Positions 46,686 through 55,989 of a stretch of 64,000 bases of DNA are shown one piece after another. Made by a program: the position numbers and the translations under genes. Source of the stretch: Endothia cerciana (lineage: Eukaryota; Ascomycota; Sordariomycetes; Diaporthales; Cryphonectriaceae); the NCBI GenBank assembly GCA_026119935.1, contig JALRMH010000027.1, forward strand, positions 1-64,000. The letters are read 5' to 3'. The number at the start of each line of letters is the position of its first letter. Positions within the stretch are counted from its first letter, which is position 1. The notes below the pieces were generated by a model. The model had not been told where the DNA came from. It ran no database searches and saw only the letters and a list, made by a program, of their open reading frames with translations.

Positions 46686-47714
46686 TCACTTGCGCGCATG
46701 CCACCCCTCCAAGGCCTTCATGACTTCCTCGACCGTCCACTCGAGCGTCCTCTTAAAATCAAAATCCGCCCCCGGGCTCCCCTCCTCGGGCCGCTGAGCC
46801 AGGATCCCCTTCTCCCTCAATACCTCCCAGTCCAGCCTGCCGCCCTCGACATCGCCATCCAAGAACATCCACCTGTGCGCATCCACGTAGTTGGGCCACA
46901 CGATCTTGTCCACGTACCCCGGCGGGTCCTTCCAGAAGCCCTCGAGCGTGACGTAGCCGTCCCTCGCCTCGCGGCGCTGCGTCGCCTTGGCCCGGCTCAC
47001 CTGCAGGAAGAGCTTGATGTCGATCAGGGACATGACGCCGCTGAACTTTGGCGGGGAATAGAGGAGGAAGCCGTCTAGGAAGCAGGTCCGGAGCGGCGGT
47101 GAGTATGACGAGGTTGTTTTGTTGTTGTTGAATATGTCGTGGCCCGGCTTGCCGGGTTCGAGCCAGGCCGATACCTTGGCCTTCATGGCTGCTATCTCGG
47201 TCTCGGAGGCGGGACATTGTCCAACCGAGTTCTTGTCTTCTTTCGAGTCCACGAAGGGCTGTGAGGACAGAGGAGAGGACGCCTCCGGTAAGCAAGATGA
47301 GGTCAAAGGAGCGGAAGGAACAGTCCCAATCGTTTTTCAAAGATCGGGTGTCCGCTTCCACACCGAGTCTGCTGCAGCGCGTGCTTCTCACGACGTAATC
47401 AGGAGGCTTACCGGGAACGTGCCCTGAGTGCGGACGTGTAAGAGTGCCCTCTCCATATCGGGAATGTTCAGCGATTCGGCGCAGTCCCAGTCCAGGAGGC
47501 CATCCTTCCTGGGGAGTCTGTGCCGGCGTTCAGCTGTTTGTCCTTATGTAGCGCACCCCCGCGGTGCGACTGACTCTTCTTCTGGCCGGTAGAAGTCATC
47601 CTCGTGTAGTATGAATGCGTTTGGGAATATGTCCCGCAACAACCTGGCGATCGTCGTCTTGCCACTCGAGGAGCAGCCGGAGAGACCTACGATGACCGCC
47701 TTCTGGTCACCCAT
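46686..47714 (-). CDS. nrk1: Nicotinamide riboside kinase
   Basis: Nrk1 phosphorylates nicotinamide riboside (and nicotinic acid riboside) to the mononucleotide for NAD+ salvage in the cytosol. Three exons (47575-47714, 47412-47517, 46686-47258) give 272 aa. The P-loop is VGLSGCSSSGKTTIARLL (residues 8-25). FILHEDDFYRPEEE holds the catalytic Asp and substrate contacts. The second exon restores LPRKDGLLDWDCAESLN. The LID region includes VSRAKATQRREARDGYVTLE, and WKDPPGYVDKIVWPNYV follows. Length is slightly above yeast (240 aa). The ATG at 47714 directly precedes the beta-strand and P-loop; the open frame upstream is a low-complexity Phe/Ser translation of a pyrimidine tract and was rejected. 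Divergent from pth2. Confidence 0.94.
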
Positions 47715-48370
47715 GGCGAAGGTGATACCGGGAGGGGACAGCAAAACAAAACAAAACAAGGAAAAGGAAAAAAAAGAAAGAAAGGAAAAAAAGGGAAAAA
47801 AAGGGGGAGGGAAGAGATGGATAGAGATCCAACAAGAGCCCACAGATCAGTAAGTCCCCTGATACTGACGATATTTGGTGCCAGAGGCGCTCGTATAAGT
47901 CCCTAGATAACAAATGAGTCCTCGGTGAGGCACGTGCGAAGTTGAGATGGAGTCGGCAATCAGGAGGAGGGACGGATGATGATAACGGTCCCGGCAGGCC
48001 CCTGGAGGCTCACGGCCACTGGGCTCGTGCCGGCCGCCGCATCCCTGAAAACCTGCCGGGAGCGTTCCCATGTCCCCTGCCAACTGGCAGTGACGCAACG
48101 TCTTCTGGCCAGAACGCCAAAAAATCGTCTGCAGCTGTTCATCAACACAACACACCAGCAACCAACTCTAGTCCTCACTGCCAAGGACCCCCCCACGCCC
48201 CCCCCCAAAAAAACCCAACAACAGAAAACCACGTCGAGTCCGTTTGGATCATACGAGACCGGCTACACTCGAAGCAGGCAGGACAGAAAGCCTTACTACC
48301 AACCTGCGGACACGTCCATATAATCACAAAAGAGTAAAACAAAAGACAGAAAAGAAAAGAGGAAAAAGAG
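47715..48370. promoter_or_regulatory. Divergent upstream region of nrk1 and pth2
   Basis: 656 nt lie between divergent starts. A 60-nt all-purine stretch (plus strand, 47758-47817) preceded by AAAAC repeats lies about 45-105 nt before the nrk1 start. On the nrk1 mRNA strand it is a polypyrimidine leader or core-promoter tract. A-rich sequence at about 48206-48370 precedes pth2. C7 and C9 runs occur near 48188-48206. Confidence 0.5.
47758..47817. repeat. 60-nt homopurine tract
   Basis: An uninterrupted A/G run on the plus strand (pyrimidine on the nrk1 sense strand). Mirror-like A-rich and G-rich blocks could allow triplex formation; this is inference. Confidence 0.9.
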
Positions 48371-49214
48371 ATGTCCGAGCCAGATCAGACCCTGGTAGTG
48401 ATAACGACCTCGGTCGTCGCGCTCCTCTCGGGCTTCCTGCTCGGCGTCTACAGCGTACGGGGCTACCTGATCTCGCCTGAGTTGGTCAAGGAGTCGCGCG
48501 CCAACTACGACGACCCGGTCGACAGCGACGAGACGGACATCGACGAGGACCAGACCGTGCTGGACCACGCGCCCAACTGGGCCAACGGCGAGGCGGCAGA
48601 CCGGAAGCAGGGGCTGAGGGTGGGTGCCGCGGGAAATAAGACCAAGGGAGAGTCCGACGGCAAGAACAAAAAGAAGGAGGGCGGTCGCGGTGCTGATGAG
48701 ACGACACCGGCGGGGGAGCCGACGGTCGAGGATACGGGCGAGGAGTGCAAGTTGGTGCTCGTGGTGAGGACGGATCTAGGTATGACCAAGGGTGAGTACT
48801 TAGCCTTCGAGACATGCATCCATCCCTCATCATCCTCCCGGTAGTTTGCCCCAAGGCACTGACAAGGTACTAAACCACCTTCCAGGCAAGATCGCGGCAC
48901 AGTGCTCCCACGCGACCCTGGCCTGCTACAAGGCCCTCTCCCGCGCCGCCCGTAAGGCCGGCCCCCAGAGCGCCGCCGCCCGCCTGCTGTCGCGGTGGGA
49001 GCGGTACGGCCAGGCCAAGGTCGCGGTGCAGGTCAAGTCTCTGGACGAGATGCAGGAGCTGATGGGCAAGGCTCGGAGCCTGGGCATCACGGCCGAGGTC
49101 ATCCAGGATGCCGGGCGGACGCAGATCGACCCGGGCAGCCTGACGGTGCTGGGCGTGGGTCCCGCGCCCAAGAGCAAGGTGGATCAGGTCACCGGGGGCC
49201 TGAAGTTGCTGTGA
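48371..49214 (+). CDS. pth2: Peptidyl-tRNA hydrolase 2 (Pth2/Bit1)
   Basis: Pth2 releases tRNA from peptidyl-tRNAs that drop off the ribosome. Two exons (48371-48791, 48886-49214) give 249 aa. Residues 8-27 form a single membrane anchor (VVITTSVVALLSGFLLGVY), typical of mitochondrial/ER-anchored eukaryotic Pth2. A charged linker follows, and the catalytic domain starts at about residue 126: CKLVLVVRTDLGMTKG, then after the splice GKIAAQCSHATLACYKAL, GQAKVAVQVKSLDEMQEL and IQDAGRTQIDPGSLTVLGVG. The catalytic core is complete and ends in GGLKLL. A G14 tract begins 18 nt after the stop codon. Confidence 0.95.
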
Positions 49215-49231
49215 GGGTGCCCCTCCGGGAC

Positions 49232-49245
49232 GGGGGGGGGGGGGG
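49232..49245. repeat. Poly(G) tract, 14 nt
   Basis: Fourteen consecutive G starting 18 nt after the pth2 stop codon, thus probably in the 3' UTR. Confidence 0.95.
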
Positions 49246-49496
49246 TTAGCGGGTGTGCGAGGCGTGGCCTGGAGAGCTTAGCGTTTGTGCAGGAGCATGT
49301 TTCTGTCACTTACTGCTTCTCGGCATATATATATTGCATCGCGACGGGCGTTGGGGAATCTCAAAAATCGCTATAGAAACGCGGGATATCATAAGGGCAC
49401 GGATAAGCAATAAATGGATGGATGGTGTTCTCAGAGGCAACGACAATCATTCAGGTATGTATGATTGCATAAATATGGGTATCTGCGAGCTCGTGC

Positions 49497-51265
49497 TCAT
49501 CTCTCTTTCTTCGCGAAGCGTGACAGGGCCGGGCCCAGCTCCTCTTGCTGTTCCTGGTGCGCCTTCTTGTTCTTGTCCTGCAGCTTGTTCCAGATCTCGT
49601 CCACCCGTAGCCTCTTCTCGTCAATGATGTTCTTCTTCCTCTGCTTTCTCAGGTACTTCTTCAATGCCGCGTTCCGCCCGCGCGCCTTGTTCCTGATCTG
49701 CTCCTCGATTTCCTCCGGCGCCGCGTCTAGATCACGCTCGGCCTGGCGCTGCTCCTCTGAGCGTAGGTCGAGGTTACCGACGTAATTAGGGTCCAATGCG
49801 ATCATCTCCGGTGAGAGCTTGTTGAGCAGACCCTTGACCTCGGCTTCTTGTCGTTGCTTGACAGTCTCGTATGGGTTGACCTCCAGAGCATCGAAGTTGG
49901 CTTCGCCTGCGCCTGGTACCAGGATCGATGAGAAACCCTCGTCATGGCCGATACCAAGCACATCCTCAAAGGGACACCACCTGACCCTCTCGACGCGTTT
50001 CCCTTCCTTCCCCCATGTCAGATATGGACTCTGGACCTTCTCCTGAACAGCTCTGTATTTTGAAAATAGGCCCTTCCATATTGTTGCACTTGTACCCCAG
50101 CCCTGGTTTATATAGTCAGTAATGCTGCCGAGATGGCCGTTCAAAGAACAATTACATACCACTGCCGTCAGCCCAGTATCCGATATTGCCACGGATGTCG
50201 CTGGTGACCTTGTGAAGTAGCTGTTCACCTCCTTGAACATCCTGATGTCCCAAACCGCCATCTTCTTGTCCTGCCCGGCTGAGACCATGTACCGACCCTC
50301 CCTGTCAACTGCCAGAGAGCGTACAGGTCCCTTGTGTGCCAGAAGCTTGACAAGAGGATCTGAGGAATTGGGTGACCACAACGTGACTGTTCCATTCTGA
50401 TGTCCGATGTGACATATGGCGTTCCAGGGATTTTGTGTCATGGAACAGGGTGCGCCTCCCTTTGTGTGTATTTCGGATACGAGCTGGCCGGTCGAGACGT
50501 CCTGATATTTCAAGTTGCTCGATATGCCCAGGGTTGCCAGGAGGAAATGGTATGGGAGAAATTCCATATGCGACACCTCGACATGCTTCTTCAGACAATG
50601 CAATTCGACACCATTCCTGTCGTATATGTAGACGTATTTCTTTTGCGCAACAGCGAAGTATTGGTTGTTGTGAAGCCACCGTATGTCTGCAGACGCAGTG
50701 TCAGCAATCATCAGCGAGGACGGCCGCAGCAGGAGTATATACCTCTGATCGTCTCGCCCAACTGCAATTCGCACCCCAATTTGCCCTCCCGGAAGTCCAT
50801 CGTCGCGACATGGCCCTTCCTACCGGCAAGCAACAGCTCCCTTCCGTTCCTCGTATACTCGCAATGGTATGGCCCCAAGTCGTCCAACTTCAGCTCAAGC
50901 CGCTTCTGCGCCGTCTCGACCGCAGCCTCAGAAGTGATCTCGTCCTGCCGCACCCGATAAGTCCGCTCCAGTTCCGTCTCGGCCTCGAGGAAGCCGGACT
51001 CGTTCTCGAGCAGGATCTCGGCATCTTTCGCTTTCGTGATGGCGGTCTGATACTTGGACTCGAGCTTCTTCATGTTGGTGCGCAGCTTCTTGTCGCGCAC
51101 GCCGCGCAGGTCGACGCCCTTGCCCCGGCCATAGTCGCGATTGGCCTGTTTCTGGCGCCGCCGTCGCTGTTGTTCTTCTTTGGAGAGGAGGGAGGTGCGA
51201 GCATCGCGGACATGGAGGGAGCCGTTAGACTGCGCCTTGCTGGGGGTGGCTTTCTCGTCGTTCAT
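49497..51265 (-). CDS. utp7: U3 snoRNP protein Utp7 (WDR46/BING4-type WD40)
   Basis: Utp7 belongs to the small-subunit processome and is needed for 18S rRNA processing in the nucleolus. Three exons (50743-51265, 50160-50686, 49497-50102) give 551 aa. The N-terminal basic/coiled segment (RTNMKKLESKYQTAITKAKD) leads into WD40 repeats: YHCEYTRNGRELLLAGRKGH, IRWLHNNQYFAVAQKKYVYI, NGTVTLWSPNSSDPLVKLLA and YMVSAGQDKKMAVWDIRMFK. The diagnostic BING4 C-terminal domain follows (WCPFEDVLGIGHDEGFSSIL, PGAGEANFDALEVNPYE). The tail is lysine-rich. The second intron (50103-50159) is 57 nt and has no in-frame stop, so an unspliced reading also appears open; splicing to LTAV-GWGTSATIWKG matches the family. 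Divergent from tsr1. Confidence 0.95.
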
Positions 51266-51626
51266 TGTTGGCGGCGGCGAGATGGGGAGAATTTGGTGGT
51301 GGTGGTGGTGAGAAAGTCAAGTCGAGGAAAGATCAGAAATTCCGAGTTTTGGAACTTTACATGCAGGGGCCCCTTGCAAGGTTGCTTATCGATAATCTCG
51401 ACCCGACCCCCACCATAAATTTCTGAGGAAGGATAACTTGGTCCCCGCGATTCGCAGTTGGAAAAAACGAGGAAAAGAAGAGAACGACCAATCAATTCGA
51501 AAGTGGTCCTTACACACAACGCCGGCTCCAGAGCCTCCTGGACACTGAAAACATACTCGGGCCATACTTTCCAACCTGGCGACTCCATCTCTGCCATTTC
51601 GGTTCAAGGCAGGCGGCAGTTCCACG
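51266..51626. promoter_or_regulatory. Shared upstream region of two ribosome-biogenesis genes
   Basis: 361 nt separate the divergent starts of utp7 and tsr1, so the two promoters overlap or are one bidirectional unit. It contains a TGG triplet run (about 51291-51308), a TTATCGATAA palindrome near 51387 and an A-rich patch (about 51460-51485). I did not find clear matches to the yeast RRPE or PAC elements. Confidence 0.5.
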
Positions 51627-54207
51627 ATGCCGTCCGCCGTGCCGAGCCACTCGCATCGGCCAACGACCAAGGTCAACAATAAGGGCTTCAAGTCGAAAAA
51701 GGCTACAAAGAGTGCCCTGAGAGATCAGGCCAAAGGTATGACCGCGGATGACTCACGCCGGTGCTCACAATCATATCCTAGCATTGGGCTCGTTCCATGG
51801 CGTTCATAAATACATTCTTATTCATGTGGACTCTCGGCTAACGTGACGCCTTTCCGATCCCACAGGCAAAGTTCCCAACGAGCGCCGAAAGACACCCCAC
51901 CAGCAAGTCATGTCCAAACTCGACCGGCGGAACCAGGCCAAGCAGCGGCAAGCCACGAAGCACAAGGAGCACCAGCGGGAGGCCTCCGTCTTCGTCGGCC
52001 GGGATGGCGCCCCCCGCAACGTCGCTGTCATTCCACTCTGTGCTGATGGTGATGCCGCGGCCGCTGTCCGCTTCCTCAACCAGAGCGTTGACCTTGACCA
52101 GGAGGTGGCTCTGGGGACCACCCGAGTGCCAGTCGACCGGTTCAAGCAGAAGCTTCAATACCTTGCGGTGCCCCGCGACCTGACGGCCTGCTTGGACGCC
52201 GCGCGTGTTGCCGATTTCGTCGTGCTCATCCTGTCGGCCGACGTGGAGGTGGATGACCTTGGCGAGCTGATCCTCCGTAGTGTGGAGAGCCAGGGCCTGT
52301 CGACGCTCTTCACCGTTGTCCAGGGCCTGAACAGGATTGAGCCTGCGAAGCAGAGGCATTCCGTCCTCGATTCGCTGAGGTCATACATCACGCACTTTCA
52401 CCCTGAGCAGCACAAGATCTACAGCCTTGAGAACAGGCAGGAATGCTCAAACCTGATGAGGTCGCTCTGCAGCACAATGCCCAAGGGGATCAAGTGGCGC
52501 GACGACCGAAGCTGGATGGTGGTTGAAGATGTCAAGTTTGCGGACTCGGAAGAAGCCTTGACTACACTCACCGGCGTCGTCAGGGGCAAGGGCCTGAAGG
52601 CTGACCGGCTCGTGCAGGTGGGAGACTGGGGTACATTTGAGATCGAAAAGATCACGGCTGCGCCTCTGTCAAAACGTGGCAAGAAGTCAGACGAGGGAAT
52701 GAGTGTGGATGATGAGGCTGAGGACACGCTTGATGTTCCGACTGAGGACCATGATGATCTGGCTGATTTAGCGCCCGAAGGGGTTGTGACGAACGACGCG
52801 GATGGTGACCTTGATCTGGACGATGCGACATCTGTGGCGCCATCGACGAAAAAGGGAGTTCTGTTGGATGACCATCACTATTTCTCGGAAGACGAGGGGG
52901 ACACGGCAATAGAGAAGAGGAGGGTACCTAAGGGCACCTCAAAATACCAAGCAGCTTGGTACCTGGACGACAACGTGTCTGAATCGGGCTCTGATATGAC
53001 AGACATCGAGATGCAGGACGAAGAGGCAGAAGATGTTGCGGCACCAGAGGACGGCATGGAGGGGCTCGCAGATGATGGCCAGACTGAGGCTGGCCCGTCA
53101 GAGTACCCTCGGTCAGAAGCAGCCTTCATGGAGCTCGACGAGGACGAGGATGCAGCACAGTTGGCCCAGTACAGGTCAAAGAAGAAAGATGAGGCCGAGG
53201 AGGATATCGAGTTTCCGGATGAGATCGAGCTGCACCCCCATGTCCTGGCACGCGAGAGGCTGGCAAGATACCGAGGCCTGAAGAGCATGCGGACGAGCTC
53301 CTGGGAGCAAGATGAGGACAGGGCGCACGAACCCGAGGAATGGCGCCGACTCCTGCAAGTTCAAGATTATCAAGCTTCTCGCGTCAGGTCCGTCCGCGAG
53401 GCTCTCGTTGGAGGCGTGCAAGCTGGCACACGCGTCTACGTTCACATCAAGGGAGTGCCATCCGACGTCAAGGCTAAATTCGACCCTGCCAGGCCCGCCA
53501 CCCTGTTCTCTCTGCTCAGGCACGAGAACAAACGGGCGGCAGTCAACTTCCTCATCAACCTGAGCTCAGACTACCCCAAGTCTATCAAGTCGAAGGAGGA
53601 GTTGATCATACAGTACGGCCCCCGGCGATTCGTGATCAACCCCCAGTTCTCGCAGGGCGACAACACTCCCAACGACGTTCATAAGTACTGTCGCTTCCTC
53701 CACCCTGGCCAGTCTGCAGTAGCGACCTTCATGGGCCCGGTGATGTGGGGTGCCGTGCCAGCCCTCTTCTTCAAGAGGTCTGCCCCTGGTGAGGAGAAGG
53801 ACGAAGACGAGCCCGACCTGCCTCTTACCTTGGTCGGTACCGGCACTGCCTTGCCACCATCCACTTCTCGTGTCATTGCGAAGCGCATCATCTTGACCGG
53901 TCACCCTTACCACATTCACAAGAAGATTGTGACTATTCGATACATGTTCTTCAACCGCGAGGACGTGGAGTGGTTCAAGGCCCTGCCTTTGTGGACGAAG
54001 AGGGGACGTAGCGGCTACGTCAAGGAGCCTCTGGGCACCCACGGATACTTCAAGGCCACCTTTGACGGGCGGATCAACCCTCAGGATAGTATCGGTGTCA
54101 GCCTGTACAAGAGGGTATGGCCTCGCAATGCAACACCGGTCAAGGGGTCTCTTCTGGATGCTTCGGAGGTGCCGGCCCATGATGGCGATGATGCAATGGT
54201 GGGTTGA
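51627..54207 (+). CDS. tsr1: 40S ribosome maturation factor Tsr1
   Basis: Tsr1 is a GTPase-like factor (Bms1/AARP2 family, without GTPase activity) that binds late pre-40S particles and blocks early subunit joining. Two exons (51627-51735, 51866-54207) give 816 aa (yeast 788). The first exon gives the basic HRPTTKVNNKGFKSKKATKS start, and the splice restores RRKTPHQQVMSKLDRRNQAK. The G-like domain follows (FVVLILSADVEV, TLFTVVQGLN). A long acidic region (about 290-480) precedes the C-terminal domain, which has YRGLKSMRTSSWEQDE, HENKRAAVNFLINLSS, GPRRFVINPQFSQGDN, FKRSAPGE and YMFFNREDVEWFKALPLWTK. Starting at the later ATG (51910) would lose the conserved basic N-terminus. Confidence 0.96.
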
Positions 54208-54376
54208 GAGAAGTCAGCAGGAGGACCTGCATGAGTCCATGACCAGGCGTTAGCGGGAATGGGTATAACATATACTAGAGCTTAATATTACATGAATACC
54301 ATGATTCAACAATTCTGTGAGCCAGGAATAATCTCAGGCGTTTTCTCTTATAGACACGAGAGGTTTTGCTGTCCGT

Positions 54377-54390
54377 CCCCCCCCCCCCCC
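54377..54390. repeat. Poly(C) tract, 14 nt
   Basis: Fourteen C on the plus strand, almost touching the ureG stop codon (G14 on the ureG sense strand, 1-2 nt after TGA). Confidence 0.95.
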
Positions 54391-54391
54391 T

Positions 54392-55225
54392 TCAGTTCAG
54401 AGCGTCCAGACCAGGCGTGGGTGTTGGTCCGCCTCTCGACTTCTGCATATCCTCAGCACCACTCGCCCTCCACGCGCTCAAGATCAGGTTCACAATATGA
54501 TCCACACCGACATCCTTTTTCACCTGCGCGAACACGGTAGGGCCACCCTCCCGCATCTTCCTCGCGTCACTCTCCATGACGCCTAAGTCGGCACCCACGG
54601 CCTCGGCCAGATCCGTCTTGTTCACCACCAACAGGTCACTCTGGGTGATCCCGGGGCCCCCCTTCCGCGGCACCTTGTCGCCACCGCTCACGTCGATGAC
54701 GTAGATGATGAAGTCCGCCAGCTCCCGGCTGTAGTTGGCGGCGAGGTTGTCCCCGCCGCTCTCGATGAGCAGCAGGTCAGTGCCGAACTCGGCGTGCAGG
54801 TCCTCGAGCGCGGCCAGGTTGGCGCTGATATCCTCGCGCACGGCGGCGTGGGGGCAGCCGCCCGTCTCGATAGCGCGGATGCGCTCGGCGGGCAGGGCGC
54901 GGTGCCGCGTGAGGAACTCGGCGTCCTCGCGCGTGAAGATGTCGTTGGTCACGGCGGCGATGTTGTAGCGGCCGCGCAGCGCCAGGCACAGCGCGAGCAT
55001 GAGCGCCGTCTTGCCGGAGCCCACGGGCCCGCCGATGCCGACCGTGAAGGCGCGGCCGGCCCAGCTCCGGCCCTGGACGATGGGCATCTCGCGGCCCAGG
55101 TAGGACCCCGGCCCCGTGAGGACCTCGTGCGTGTGCCCGTGCTCCTGCGCGTTGAAGCCGGCGGGGCCGTCGTGCGAGTGGCCGTGCGCAGCCGTGCCGT
55201 CGTGGGAGTGCGTGTGCGTCGCCAT
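54392..55225 (-). CDS. ureG: Urease accessory GTPase UreG
   Basis: A single-exon gene of 277 aa. UreG is the SIMIBI-class GTPase that drives nickel delivery and carbamylation of apo-urease with UreD/UreF in the cytosol. The P-loop is GIGGPVGSGKTAL (residues 66-73 core). VTNDIFTREDAEFL and the metal-binding CPH (residues 124-126, in ETGGCPHAAVREDIS) follow, then LLLIESGGDNLAANYS and the base-specificity motif VVNKTDLA. The N-terminal 35 residues are His-rich (ATHTHSHDG, HGHSHDG, EHGHTHE), a nickel/zinc-binding extension also known in plant and fungal UreG. No other urease gene is in the window, as usual for fungi. G/C homopolymers lie at both ends of the gene. Confidence 0.97.
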   Translation of the reverse strand: MATHTHSHDGTAAHGHSHDGPAGFNAQEHGHTHEVLTGPGSYLGREMPIVQGRSWAGRAFTVGIGGPVGSGKTALMLALCLALRGRYNIAAVTNDIFTREDAEFLTRHRALPAERIRAIETGGCPHAAVREDISANLAALEDLHAEFGTDLLLIESGGDNLAANYSRELADFIIYVIDVSGGDKVPRKGGPGITQSDLLVVNKTDLAEAVGADLGVMESDARKMREGGPTVFAQVKKDVGVDHIVNLILSAWRASGAEDMQKSRGGPTPTPGLDALN

Positions 55226-55989
55226 GTCTTCTGCTATCCGTGTCCTTGGGCCCGCCTGGAAAAGTGTTCCCCGGTTCGTAGCTCAGGCGCGCCCCGCGGG
55301 GGGGGGGGTCCCAGATCTCTTTTGTAGACGACCTCTTCCCCGTATCTAAGTAAGGGCTGTATGTTCCCTAGTGTTACGGGCTCTGGGTGGAATGTTGGTG
55401 AGTGAGACCGAGCGAGTTCCGAGTGTAGAGAGTGATGGGACTTGGTTATCCGGAGCTCGCAGCGGCTCTGGGCACACGAAATAACTGGGCGGGAGATTTG
55501 TCTCGGCGGAGGGGGTTCAGATAGGCGGCTCCTGGTGGCGTGCTTATATAAGCTAAGAATCAAGAAGCCCCCCACCCCTCAACACCTTTTCCCGACTTCG
55601 CCCTTCGCCTCTCGCAAGTCCTCAGAGATCATCTACCTATGTGTCCAGGTGTGAAGTAACCCAGCCTGTACCCATTTCATACACTTGTGAACGAGCTCAA
55701 TTATTACATGCGCTGCTCATCCCATGTTGGTACTGGTTACTCATATTTATAGCTAAACGATAGTATCTGGTCTCATAACATTCATTCACTTCCAGCTGAC
55801 TGACTTATACTGAGAGAATCATAATTCAGAAGAAAGGAAGCCTGACCCCGAGCCTGCGACAATTCAGGCGCGGGCGAGACAAGCAGTAAAGGTACGGGTC
55901 ACACCTCCTCGAACCCGCCACTGGAACCCGGAAGTCATCATATGTGTAGCGTCTGCGAAGACATATAGCGCAATCGGGGAATAAGGCGC
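55226..55989. other. Region between ureG start and GMC gene 3' end
   Basis: 764 nt holding the ureG promoter/5' UTR (about 55226-55560, with a G9 tract at 55299-55307) and the downstream side of the GMC gene. No further gene is evident. Confidence 0.5.
55299..55307. repeat. Poly(G) tract, 9 nt
   Basis: Nine G about 75 nt upstream of the ureG start. Confidence 0.9.
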
